Assembly (NCBI RefSeq): GCF_000378825.1
Contig: NZ_KB900388.1
Coordinates: forward strand, 543,578 to 607,577
Length of the DNA stretch: 64,000 nt
Source of the DNA: Salinispora vitiensis
Lineage (GTDB): Bacteria > Actinomycetota > Actinomycetes > Mycobacteriales > Micromonosporaceae
Direction of reading: 5' to 3'
Part shown: in pieces, positions 34,001 to 41,600 of the stretch
Numbering within the stretch: the stretch's first letter is position 1
Layout: every line of letters starts with the position of its first letter
Translations under genes and position numbers: made by a program
The notes under the pieces: model-generated
What the model was told of the DNA's origin: nothing
Databases searched by the model: none
Seen by the model: the letters and a program-made list of their open reading frames with translations, nothing else

Positions 34001-35094
34001 GACCGAACGAAAGCCTCGGCGTCATCACGATGGGGCAGAAGCACGCCCTGCGGATCGAGGCGACCTTGCGTAGTAGACGCCGAGAAACTGAGCACCTCGA
34101 CGACTTCTTCTCCCAGGACCGGGCCGCGAGCCAGCGGTTCTTCATCAAGAGCCTGGAGAACGTCCAGGGCGACGAGCGAGACGCCATCATCCTGAGTATT
34201 GGCTACGCCAAGACCAGGGACGGTCGACTTCCGCTGCGCTTCGGACCGCTCAACCAGGAGGGCGGTGAACGGCGCCTCAACGTCGCGGTCACCCGAGCGC
34301 GGAGTCGGATGACCGTGGTGAGCGCCTTTTCCCACCACGACATGGACCCGAACCAGACCACAGCAACACGGCACCGCGGCCCCGAACTGCTCCGCCGCTA
34401 CCTCGAGTTCGTCGACCTCGGCGGCGACCTGGGCGCGCGACAGCACACCGGGGTCGAGCTCAACGGCCTCGAGCGCAGCGTTCTGAAGGCTCTCCAGCAG
34501 CAGGGCATCAACGCCGTGCCGCAGTGGGGCGTCTCCGGCTACCGCATCGACCTAGCCCTCGCCCACCCAGACCAGCTCGGCCGAATGGTCCTCGCTGTGG
34601 AGACCGACGGACACTCGTACCACCAGGCACACAGCGCCCGGGACCGAGACCGACTACGCCAGCAGCACCTTGAGCGTCTCGGGTGGGAGTTCCACCGCAT
34701 CTGGTCGACCGACTGGTACGTGGATCCGGCGGGCCAGACAGCCCGGCTCGTGGCCCGCTGGAAGCAGGCGGTCGACCGCGCCAACCACGCCGCGAGGAGC
34801 CACCCCGTACCGTCGGCACGCCGGCCCGCTCAGCAACCGACGCCGCCAGCGACCCGCCGTGGCCCCCGGCCCGATGTGCCGATCGGCCTGCGGATCACCG
34901 ACTACACGCGGGAACAGTTGGTACAGATCTGTACCTGGCTGGTGAGCGACCAACTCCAGCGTGATCGGGATGAGCGCCTCCAAGAGGCCATGAGCGAACT
35001 CGGCTTCCGCAAACGGGGCGCAATCATCCTCCAGCGCCTGACCGAAGCACTCGACATCGCGCAGCAGCGCGCCGACCGGGAGGTATCCCGATGA
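31036..35094 (+). CDS. DUF4011/SF1 helicase/Vsr-like nuclease
   Basis: This is a 1352-residue protein. The N-terminal part (ADQLIDFGPRNTLLYFKERQTTTLDL) is a DUF4011-type domain. A UPF1-like SF1 helicase follows: Walker A IEGPPGTGKSQTIANIIAYM near residue 308, FDVVIFDEASQIEPHDAV near 838, VVAGDPKQLPPTPFF, LTWHYRSRDERLI and RRLNVAVTRARSRM. The C-terminus carries a Vsr/DUF559-like nuclease: GYRIDLALAHP, then LAVETDGHSYHQAHSARDRDR and LGWEFHRIWSTDW. The same architecture has been described as a single-gene antiphage system (Gao_Hhe, DUF4011-helicase-Vsr). It is the largest gene of the rightward operon and overlaps the HEPN-like gene by ATGA. Confidence 0.9.
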   Translation: MLLTRPDVLHLVQQAAGRWADQLIDFGPRNTLLYFKERQTTTLDLAEAAAEVVADLLRGQKVRLRTLFPDQDRHNTACNTARSLRRKLVELEEEQGIQAGWVTRGLLCMVGPYTRGSVPMQPLRAPLILQQLALDSRTATENDFTLELSESPEINPVLLYALERQYGVEADISVLREKLSAMLSEIADPDQQLSAAYELIVEAVAPSGLSLRLEPAVIAGVFSFDKLPMVEDLRNSAELLASHPVIGAMAGDHDARQQLRTEQAQGSSSSADQIDPANEFLVHDADSSQQSAIDAVLSGRHVVIEGPPGTGKSQTIANIIAYMAAMGRSVLFVSEKRAAIEAVMNRLGDVGLDNLVFDLHDRKISKRQVAHRIANVLTQAGAEPPVDTDELHRRLRSRRAAAKRHPAELHEVRQPWGVSAFQVIEQLLALPTLDVSGFNLRASELRNLDRSRLEAAREDLRTFVDRGGLRIWRGESPWAKADIRTPEDVGKVLVHLDELAAGALQGAQRQIRDLVDRAGLDVPDDLAAWRDLFDLLSEVDRTIASYGEQVFGPDLDDFVYATAPGRSRPRRSEPLGIFRRFQLRRELRRTCPAPPKSRSEMYQGLVAAAGQRERWRKLSRQDSAPTALAGADLCMSSFTQVRNHLAAVAACARIDGLERGPTTTAANTLAELNAERETLFLMPDLNKQQQLFRSLGLSHMLDDLATRQVSSDEAADTLLRAWLQVVLDEMRMRVPYLGQFVGQQHAAVVQGFHAADSRHIEMAARHVRRNVAVNLRKIRDAYPDQNSLVRREAAKKSRHLSLRKLLSSAREVLVAAFPCWAMSPLVVSRILPPERSFDVVIFDEASQIEPHDAVASIMRGTQLVVAGDPKQLPPTPFFRRLVQQSPAGEDDDLGDESLEDYESVLDVLGGLISDRYRLTWHYRSRDERLIAFSNVEIYNRSLVTFPGVQVDSPLRLATVDGRVVPGQSGSSTEEVNRTVELIVEHAEQRPNESLGVITMGQKHALRIEATLRSRRRETEHLDDFFSQDRAASQRFFIKSLENVQGDERDAIILSIGYAKTRDGRLPLRFGPLNQEGGERRLNVAVTRARSRMTVVSAFSHHDMDPNQTTATRHRGPELLRRYLEFVDLGGDLGARQHTGVELNGLERSVLKALQQQGINAVPQWGVSGYRIDLALAHPDQLGRMVLAVETDGHSYHQAHSARDRDRLRQQHLERLGWEFHRIWSTDWYVDPAGQTARLVARWKQAVDRANHAARSHPVPSARRPAQQPTPPATRRGPRPDVPIGLRITDYTREQLVQICTWLVSDQLQRDRDERLQEAMSELGFRKRGAIILQRLTEALDIAQQRADREVSR

Positions 35095-35927
35095 TTGCCC
35101 TCGACCCGCTGACCCTGGAACGCGTCGCCCGCCTGATCTGCGACGTCGATGGTCCCTATCAACGGACCGGCACGCAGATCGAGCGGTTCCTGCACCGAGT
35201 CCGGTGGCCTGGCGAACCACAGTACGACGGCTCTCCGCGGATCCCCTGGCTGACAGAAGTACTCAATTTTCATGCCGACGATGCCGCCGCCCTCGACCGG
35301 CTGCTCTGTCGCATCGGTGATCCGTTGGAGTACGACGGCGGCGTCGAGGCCGCCGAACCGATCACACAAGAACTGAACCGCATCCTGGCTCCCGAGCAGC
35401 TCACCATCACCTACGTCGGGGGGCGCCCCGTACTCGGTCAGCTCAGCCAGACCAGCGACGTTCCCCTCTACGGGCCGCCACCAGATCTCCACGAGCGGGT
35501 GCGACGACTATCCCCCAACAGCAAGGCGATCGACATCCTCATGGCGCGCGCCGACGAAGCGTCGATCTGCCAGAACAACGGAGCCTACGCGCTGGCGATC
35601 ATCGGCATCGGTAGCTTCGTCGAAGGCCTGCTGCACGTCGTGGTGACTGACCGCGACGAGACCGTGCGAAGGAACGGCCTGGTGGACCGTAACGGCCGAC
35701 GGGTTCGGGCCGAACGAGCGGGCCTTCACCTGCTCCTTGAGTACGCGCATCGGAAGAAGTGGGTCCAGACCGACGCCAAGGACTTCATGGAGAAGGTCCG
35801 GGACTACCGCAACTTCGTCCACCCCCGTCACCAGATCGACTACGGGCTCGTGCCCGACCTGGACACGGTGCGGATGTGCTGGGCGCCTGTACACGCGCTT
35901 CTCAATGATCTGGAATCCGCACCATGA
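35091..35927 (+). CDS. HEPN-like protein, candidate RNase effector
   Basis: A 278-residue protein starting within the helicase stop. The C-terminal 130 residues are helical, with EASICQNNGAYALAIIGIGSFVEGLLHVVV followed by KDFMEKVRDYRNFVHPRHQIDYG. RDYRNFVHPRHQ contains R-N-x-x-H, the HEPN R-x4-6-H pattern of abortive-infection RNases. The N-terminal part (ARLICDVDGPYQRTGTQIERFLHR, PRIPWLTEVLNFH) resembles an AbiJ-like N-terminal domain, a class often fused to effector domains. Translational coupling to a helicase-nuclease suggests that it is a toxin-type effector or partner activated by the helicase; the activity has not been shown. Confidence 0.7.
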   Translation: MIALDPLTLERVARLICDVDGPYQRTGTQIERFLHRVRWPGEPQYDGSPRIPWLTEVLNFHADDAAALDRLLCRIGDPLEYDGGVEAAEPITQELNRILAPEQLTITYVGGRPVLGQLSQTSDVPLYGPPPDLHERVRRLSPNSKAIDILMARADEASICQNNGAYALAIIGIGSFVEGLLHVVVTDRDETVRRNGLVDRNGRRVRAERAGLHLLLEYAHRKKWVQTDAKDFMEKVRDYRNFVHPRHQIDYGLVPDLDTVRMCWAPVHALLNDLESAP

Positions 35928-35965
35928 TCAACAGCTCGTCTCGGTGACCAGCAAGCAAGCGGATT

Positions 35966-36057
35966 GACCTCTCCTTGTCCAGATGGCGACCTCGACACCG
36001 CCGCTGCTACTCCAGCTTCCGAACCAGGACCAGGTGCTGGAGTAGCAGACAGAGGTC
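35966..36057 (+). terminator. large hairpin between operon genes
   Basis: CTGCTACTCCAGC (36004-36016) pairs perfectly with GCTGGAGTAGCAG (36036-36048), 13 bp. Outside it GACCTCT (35966-35972) pairs with AGAGGTC (36051-36057). There is no T tract, so it may be a processing or attenuating structure that uncouples the next gene from the helicase-HEPN pair. Confidence 0.55.
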
Positions 36058-36131
36058 AGCGGGGCCGCACCGAGCGAGTGCGGCGACGCGTTCGGCGCAG
36101 CCCTCTCGCCTGTAACCCTCAGGACGGCGCA

Positions 36132-37976
36132 ATGCTCGGTTTCAGGTGTGTGTTCACGACCCACCGCGAACGGAACCATCTGCAGCCATTGGTACGGGAA
36201 CAACTCGACCGTTGGATCGCGGGCCCCAAGTGCTGGGATCCGTCTGCGCTTCAGGAGAATCGGTGGGCGACCATCGGCGACAACGTCAGGGCCCTCCTAC
36301 TGCAGCACGAGGGGCAGGATGGATCGACGTCAACGCGCGTACGGATCGTCGAAACAAAGCCGGACGGGCAGTGGATCATCCAACTGACCGTACACTCGCC
36401 CAACGCGAGAGAGCGGGGGGCGTGGGCCTGGATCGACATCGAATCCCCCGACCCCGACAGCGAGGACCCACGCAGCCGACCCCGCCTCGCAGGCACCCCT
36501 CGCTTTCTCGCGCCCGTGCTCGAAATCATCGATGCCTGGGACGGTGCCGCACGTCTGACGACGCGACCAATCGTCATCCGGGGCGACGAAGTCGATGAGG
36601 TCCACCGAGCCCTCATCGACACCGACCGACGAGGTGTCGTCTTCGTCGCAGGCAACGACGACTCGCTGCCTTCAGTCCCATGGACTGACCGAGTCGCCAA
36701 ACTGACGCGGTTCACCATCGGCATGGCCTCGTGCTACGTGCTGGACGGGGAGGCCACACAGTTGCTCAACGACCGGCTCGGCCAGGCCCACGCCGTACTG
36801 CCCGGCCGGCTCCGGACCTATCGCTCCCAAGTGCAACCGGACTCCGTCGTCGACGGGCTACGGCACCGGGTCTTGAGCGCCGAACGGATCGCCGACGACA
36901 ACGAACAGCCCCGGCTCGCGCGGGTCCTCGCCTCCAACGCCCAACTGCAGGCTCTCGAACAACCGCTACCCGCATCGGTGGCGCGGGTACACCGGATGCT
37001 GGAACGTATCGCCGACGACATGTTGGTGCACCGGCTCGGCGACGTCAGTTCGAAGCGGCCATCGCTCGTTCCGTCGCAGCCCCAGGCAGCGGCCGTCGAG
37101 ACGCGAGAGAGTGACCGCCGGCAAGACGACGTCAGCGCGCAGCAAGGCATGTTGCTGGACTACCTGAAGATCAAGGTGGGGGTCGATGACCTGACCGTCG
37201 ACGGGATCGACGAGATCGTGGGTCTGATCGAGGTCGGTCGGTCATCGCAGGAGGCGCAGAAAGACATCGCAGCCCGATTCGCGCAGCTCCAGGCCGAACT
37301 TGATGAGACACAGAAGGCGTATCACGACGTCAAATGGCAGCTGGATGATGAGCAGATCGAGAACCGGGACGCGGTTGAACGTCTGGCCCGGTCCGCGGAG
37401 ACTGAACGGACGCTGCGCCACCGGCTCGCCTCCATGGGGCAAGCAGAGGTGGCCTGGACGGCACAGCCATCCGAAGCGGACGTCTCCCGGCCGGACAGCT
37501 TCGGTGAGTTGCTCCGTTGGCTGCCTAGACTCCAGCACGTCGTGTTCACGGGCGATCCTGACTGCGCTGAGGAACTTGACAGCAACGACCCCCTGGGCGC
37601 CTGGGCTTCGAAGACCTGGGACGCATTGCTGGTGCTCCAGGACTATGCAGCGGCGAAGGCAGACGGGCGCTGGGGTCGGGACGTGCATGGCTTCCTGGAG
37701 AACACTCCGGATGGCTGCCACGAGTGGTCGACGCGACGACACGCCCGTGACGAGAGCGAGGAGGTCCGAACTAACCCGGCGTTCTGGAGAAAGCGGATGC
37801 TACCCGTGCCAGCCTCCGTTGTTCAAGCGGGCAGGATCTTCATGGGTGCACACTTCAAGATCGTTCAGTTCGCCATGATCAGCCCCCGCATGCACTACTA
37901 CGACGACACGGCGCAGAGCGGACGGATCTATGTCGGCTACATCGGCCGGCACCTACCGACCGGACAGACGAACTGA
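36132..37976 (+). CDS. coiled-coil hypothetical protein
   Basis: From ATG 36132 the protein has 614 residues. The N-terminus (LGFRCVFTTHRERNHLQPLVREQLDRWI and TRVRIVETKPDGQWIIQLTVHSP) is globular and mixed. The middle is helical and acidic. A coiled coil spans about residues 375-430 (QLQAELDETQKAYHDVKWQLDDEQIENRDAVERL). The C-terminal domain has FGELLRWLPRLQHVVFTGD, WASKTWDALLVLQDYAAAK, CHEWSTRRHARDESEE and the end IYVGYIGRHLPTGQTN. That C-terminal block, with RIYVGYIGRHL, recurs in actinobacterial defence-associated proteins of unknown role. I cannot assign a function; association with the helicase is by position. Confidence 0.6.
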   Translation: MLGFRCVFTTHRERNHLQPLVREQLDRWIAGPKCWDPSALQENRWATIGDNVRALLLQHEGQDGSTSTRVRIVETKPDGQWIIQLTVHSPNARERGAWAWIDIESPDPDSEDPRSRPRLAGTPRFLAPVLEIIDAWDGAARLTTRPIVIRGDEVDEVHRALIDTDRRGVVFVAGNDDSLPSVPWTDRVAKLTRFTIGMASCYVLDGEATQLLNDRLGQAHAVLPGRLRTYRSQVQPDSVVDGLRHRVLSAERIADDNEQPRLARVLASNAQLQALEQPLPASVARVHRMLERIADDMLVHRLGDVSSKRPSLVPSQPQAAAVETRESDRRQDDVSAQQGMLLDYLKIKVGVDDLTVDGIDEIVGLIEVGRSSQEAQKDIAARFAQLQAELDETQKAYHDVKWQLDDEQIENRDAVERLARSAETERTLRHRLASMGQAEVAWTAQPSEADVSRPDSFGELLRWLPRLQHVVFTGDPDCAEELDSNDPLGAWASKTWDALLVLQDYAAAKADGRWGRDVHGFLENTPDGCHEWSTRRHARDESEEVRTNPAFWRKRMLPVPASVVQAGRIFMGAHFKIVQFAMISPRMHYYDDTAQSGRIYVGYIGRHLPTGQTN

Positions 37977-38057
37977 CGGCCCCGAAGGTAATCGCTGAGC
38001 CACGGCCTCGGCGGCTGCGGTATCTACGGCTCAGTCAGCCGGTGCCCCGGTAAAGCT

Positions 38058-38780
38058 CTACCCGCCGCTGGCATTCGGTGGGGGCTTCTCCGCTATAAGG
38101 CGTCGGACATGACGTTCGGACACGCCGGCAGCCAGAGCCAGCTCGGCCGGGCTTACCTGCGGACGCTCGGCACGCAGCCGGGCTACAACGTCTGCGGTCC
38201 GCTCCGCGCGTCCCGTCACCCGCTTGCGTCGTAAGGTTTGCCGCCGGAGGGGCGCCGACACCTGGTTCGTCGCCGGACTGTCGGAGGCCCCACCCAGCTG
38301 CGCCTCCTTCATCTCGGTCATAACCTCCAACGGTAGCGACACCAGTGGTGACGCAGACGCGACGTCAGAGGCAGGCGGCTGGGCGGTGTCTGACGTCCGA
38401 TGGCCGTTGCCTGGGACCGGCTGCGCTCTGGTCAGCATCTCCACGACCAACAGCAGCGCCACCGCTGGCCAGGCCGCCACGATCCGCGCTCCGAGGCTTG
38501 GCTCGGCGGCGGCGATGTTCGCCGCCACGCTGGCCGCCACCCCGACCGCGAACGCCGTCCGGGCCGACCAGCGCACCCTCCGGCCGGCGCGCTTGTCCTC
38601 GACCATGGCCGCCGACGCGACGACCAGCATCCCGTCGACCGACAGCGGAAGCACGTAGGCGACCTCGGGGCGCTCACCGAATCTCAACGCCACGGCGACC
38701 ATGTGACTCCACGACGACCAGGCAGCAATCGCGGCCACCGCGACCGTGCTCACGCCTCGGGCCAGCCGGGTCGGCGTCAT
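38058..38780 (-). CDS. DUF2637 membrane protein, AICE-type
   Basis: The 240-residue protein from ATG 38780 starts with four membrane segments (VSTVAVAAIAAWSSWSHMVAVA, VAYVLPLSVDGMLVVASAAMV, FAVGVAASVAANIAAAEPS, IVAAWPAVALLLVVEML). PLSVDGML and SVAANIAAAEPSLG are hallmarks of DUF2637. The C-terminal 70 residues contain a helix-turn-helix (SPAELALAAGVSERHVRRLIAE). DUF2637 proteins belong to actinomycete integrative conjugative elements and plasmids, near TraB and replication genes. The start overlaps the upstream gene by ATGA. It marks another element remnant at the edge of the defence island. Confidence 0.85.
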   Translation of the reverse strand: MTPTRLARGVSTVAVAAIAAWSSWSHMVAVALRFGERPEVAYVLPLSVDGMLVVASAAMVEDKRAGRRVRWSARTAFAVGVAASVAANIAAAEPSLGARIVAAWPAVALLLVVEMLTRAQPVPGNGHRTSDTAQPPASDVASASPLVSLPLEVMTEMKEAQLGGASDSPATNQVSAPLRRQTLRRKRVTGRAERTADVVARLRAERPQVSPAELALAAGVSERHVRRLIAEKPPPNASGG

Positions 38781-39169
38781 CGAACCACCCCCGACCCGAG
38801 CCGTCGCTCGATGGCCCGAACCTCGCCGGGGTCCATTGACGGACATTCGCCGATGTCCAGCCGCGTCTGGATATCAGTCCATCGACGCCACCGCCGGACG
38901 GCGTCACCCGCGTCGAGACCGGTCGCTTTCGTGATGTCCGTCAGGTCCGCGCCCGCCCGTAGAGCGGAGTAGATCGTCGAGGGTTGGCAGCGAGTCCACC
39001 AGGACACCACCGCAGCGGACAACGCCAGCTTCGTCAAGATTTCATCGAGTCCGGAACTTGGCATCCGAGCGACGGCATGGTCGTGAAGATCGAGAAGGAG
39101 TTGGAACGGGTTGATCTCATTCGAATCGGCGAACCGCACCGGCGGTTTGGTCGGTCGGGCTGGGTTCAT
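38777..39169 (-). CDS. AICE-type hypothetical protein
   Basis: A 130-residue protein translationally coupled to the DUF2637 gene. ALRAGADLTDITKATGLDAGDAVRRWRRWTDIQTRLDIG has the look of a helix-turn-helix, and FQLLLDLHDHAVARM and ALSAAVVSWWTRC precede it. Small proteins of this kind precede DUF2637 genes in integrative elements. It is divergent from the gene at 39321, with a 150-bp intergenic region that should hold both promoters. Function unknown. Confidence 0.6.
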   Translation of the reverse strand: MNPARPTKPPVRFADSNEINPFQLLLDLHDHAVARMPSSGLDEILTKLALSAAVVSWWTRCQPSTIYSALRAGADLTDITKATGLDAGDAVRRWRRWTDIQTRLDIGECPSMDPGEVRAIERRLGSGVVR

Positions 39170-39320
39170 CGAGCACCACCCGATCCGCGTGAGCTGGGCA
39201 AACTCAGTGGTAGCGGGTCACCGGCGACGGTGGGGGTGTGGTTCGCATGGTGGTACCTCCGGCCCACTGGCCGCAGCTGCAGGTTGGCAGCTGTTGGCGT
39301 TCACCGGGAGGAGGAGGCAC

Positions 39321-41480
39321 GTGCTGGAGAAGTTGATCATCCAGAGGGCACTGCGCGTGCCGGCGAGCACCGGCGCGGCCGGTGATGGCACGTCCGTAGC
39401 CCGGCAGTTGGACGCGGCGCTGCTCGATGTCGGGTTCTCGGCGTCGCGGGCTCTGCTGGGCCACATCGGCGGCTTGGCGCCCGAGGCGGCGATGGATCTC
39501 GCCGCCATCGTGGTGTCGGCGGTGCGGGAGCTGGTCGGTGATCACGTTCGGCACAACGCGTACTTCATCGGCTTCCCGGACGATGTGCCGGACACCGTAG
39601 AGTTCTGGATCGACCGGCTGCGGGCGGCCGTTCTCACCGGTGGGGGCACGGCGACCGACGCGCAGCTGCGTGCGGCTGTCGCCTCGGGTGGGGTGAACCT
39701 GCTCGACCTGCCGGCGTACGGGACCTACCAGCACACCTACGCCGAGCTGCTAACGGCACACGATGAGCTGATCACCGCGGCCGGTAGCCGGGTGACGATG
39801 CTACGGCTCGGTGATGTCGCCGAGGTGGAGGCGGAGCGGCTGTATCTGGCCCTAGCCGGCAGCGCGACGCCGCTGGGCGAGGCGGACCTGACCGTCCTCG
39901 GTGAGCTGGCGGTCGCCTGCCTGGATGGCGCGCAGCCGGCGGAGGTGCCGGTGCGGGAGAACCGTGCCGTGCTCAACGGGGTCCGGCTGGTGCTTGGCCG
40001 GCCGCTGGTCGGTATGGACACCACGACGGATGTGCTGCGGCTTGCCTGCCAGGCTTCCGGCGGGGATACCTCACTGGTGACGGCTACGCGGTTCCGGTCG
40101 TTCCGGCGCCCGGAGCGGCGGGTGCTGCTCGCTGCGCTGGACGGTGTCGTCGGGGCGAGCCCGGGCAAGCTCGGTGACGTCGCCCGGTACGCCGAGCGGT
40201 GGAAGCGACTCGGGGAGCGGCTGCACCCGCACGAGTACGGCCAGTGGCCGCACGCCCGGGAAGTGTTCGCGGTCGCGCGTGGCGAGCGCCGGGTGCCGAA
40301 CCTGGCGGGTCGGGCCGAGGCGGCCGTCCGTGCCGGCGCTGTCGGTCAGGCCGCGTCGTTGCTGTCGGCCGCTCCGGGCATGCTCCTGCGATCCGCCGAC
40401 CGGCTGCTACGGCTGGCATCGGCGGCCGAGCGGAGCGCCGTCCTCGACGCGGTCACCGGCGCGTTCGGTGCGGCGTCGGGCCGGGTGCTGCTGTCGCTGC
40501 GGGAGCACGTCGACAACCGGCTGACACCTGCGTCAGCCCGGATGTACGCGAGCCGCTCGCGCAGCGCGTGGGTCGGCCCGGATGCCCGCCCGCCGCTGTC
40601 CGCCGAGCTGGTGGCCGAGCTGTCGGGCCTGCTCGACGCCGAGATCAGCGCCCGACTGCCGGATCCGCAGCGGCCGCTGCTGGTGGATCCGGAGGTGCTC
40701 GACGTCGCCCTGCCGCTGTCGGGCAAGGCGACCGAGAGTGGTTTCGCGGTGCTGCCGCGAGGCTCGCGTGCACCGGTCACCGGTGAGCTGCTGCGCTTCT
40801 TCACGTATTGGCGGCAGGCGAGTCGCCGCACTGACTACGACCTGTCGGTGCTGCTGCTGGACGGCGAATTCCACCCGGCGGGGCAGGTGTCCTGGACGAA
40901 CTACCACCACGACGGGGTGGTGCACTCCGGGGACGTCACCGACGCGACGAACGGCGCGACCGAGTTCATCGACGTGCCCTTGGCGGACCTCGGGCCCTAC
41001 GTGGTTCCGCAGGTCTACATCAATGCGGGTGAGCCGTTCGACGAGGTCGCCGAGTCGATGTTCGGTTACCAGACCCGGGAGCGGGACCAGCGAGGTGCCC
41101 CGTTCGACGCCCGGACCGTGCGGGCGCGTTCGCAGATGCGCGGGCAGGGCCGGGTCGCGCTGCCTATGGTGTTCGCCAGGACCGAGCACGGTTGGCAGGC
41201 CGTGTGGCTGCACCTGTACCTGCGGGGGCAGCCGTCGTTCAACCGGGTGGAGGACAACACGTTCACCACGACGGATCGGGTGCGGGCGCTGATGGAGCGG
41301 CGGTACCTCACCGTGTCTTACCTTGTCGACCGGTGGCGCGCGCGGGCCGAGGTGACGACGTGGGACGGGCAGCTGCCGGACGAGCCCGTCACGTTCATCG
41401 GCATTGACGCGCCGGAGGGCTTGCCCGACGGGTCCGAGGCATACACGTTGGATAGGCTGAGTGAGTTGATCCCTGAGTAA
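39321..41480 (+). CDS. HEAT-like/TerD-domain protein, MXAN_6230/SCO0854-like
   Basis: GTG 39321 is preceded by AGGAGGAGG, giving 719 residues. The N-terminal 430 residues are helical repeats (LEKLIIQRALRVPASTG, DHVRHNAYFIGFPDDVPDTVEFWIDRL, RFRSFRRPERRVLLAALDGVV, SADRLLRLASAAER). The C-terminal 250 residues are a TerD-like beta fold: RRTDYDLSVLLLDGEFHPAGQVSWTNYHHDGVVHSGDVTDA, FIDVPLADLG, YVVPQVYINAGEPFDE. The layout resembles the MXAN_6230/SCO0854 family, some members of which carry a RING-like Cys cluster that is absent here. Those families have been linked computationally to RNA repair and Ro-type RNPs. A structured tRNA-like RNA begins 3 bases after the stop, making an RNP role plausible. 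Biochemistry is unknown. Confidence 0.6.
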   Translation: MLEKLIIQRALRVPASTGAAGDGTSVARQLDAALLDVGFSASRALLGHIGGLAPEAAMDLAAIVVSAVRELVGDHVRHNAYFIGFPDDVPDTVEFWIDRLRAAVLTGGGTATDAQLRAAVASGGVNLLDLPAYGTYQHTYAELLTAHDELITAAGSRVTMLRLGDVAEVEAERLYLALAGSATPLGEADLTVLGELAVACLDGAQPAEVPVRENRAVLNGVRLVLGRPLVGMDTTTDVLRLACQASGGDTSLVTATRFRSFRRPERRVLLAALDGVVGASPGKLGDVARYAERWKRLGERLHPHEYGQWPHAREVFAVARGERRVPNLAGRAEAAVRAGAVGQAASLLSAAPGMLLRSADRLLRLASAAERSAVLDAVTGAFGAASGRVLLSLREHVDNRLTPASARMYASRSRSAWVGPDARPPLSAELVAELSGLLDAEISARLPDPQRPLLVDPEVLDVALPLSGKATESGFAVLPRGSRAPVTGELLRFFTYWRQASRRTDYDLSVLLLDGEFHPAGQVSWTNYHHDGVVHSGDVTDATNGATEFIDVPLADLGPYVVPQVYINAGEPFDEVAESMFGYQTRERDQRGAPFDARTVRARSQMRGQGRVALPMVFARTEHGWQAVWLHLYLRGQPSFNRVEDNTFTTTDRVRALMERRYLTVSYLVDRWRARAEVTTWDGQLPDEPVTFIGIDAPEGLPDGSEAYTLDRLSELIPE

Positions 41481-41483
41481 GCG

Positions 41484-41589
41484 GCGAGAGCCGAGGCCAT
41501 GCGGGCGCTTCCTTCTCATCCGTTCGATTCGGTGCCTCCGCGCAAGCGGAGGATTGGTAATCAGCGCCCGCGCTCTCCTCGGCTCTCGC
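41484..41589 (+). ncRNA. Y RNA-like, circularly permuted tRNA mimic
   Basis: The ends form a long helix: GCGAGAGCCGAGG (41484-41496) pairs with CCTCGGCTCTCGC (41577-41589). Next comes an internal loop CCA/CTCT, then a 10-bp helix (41500-41509 with 41563-41572), then linker TCCTTCTC (41510-41517). The body follows in permuted order. It consists of a T-arm with 7-base loop TTCGATT and stem CA(T)CCG/CGGTG, then a 7-bp acceptor-like helix CCTCCGC/GCGGAGG closed by a GCAA tetraloop (41542-41545), then a D-like hairpin with GG in its loop (ATT-GGT-AAT). Bacterial Y RNAs (YrlA type) have this plan: an open stem for a Ro-like protein plus a tRNA-mimic domain. It begins 3 bases after the TerD-type gene. 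No T tract follows. Confidence 0.7.
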
Positions 41590-41600
41590 TAACTCGATTT

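Noticed and set aside
41496..41517. The GGCGCTTCCTTCTC similarity explained as a shared ribosome binding site and ATG on the minus strand
   Set aside because: On the minus strand both read GAGAAGGAAGCGCC then CATG, which could be a start region. But the frames that follow are short and unrelated, whereas the plus-strand helix is kept by compensatory changes on both sides.
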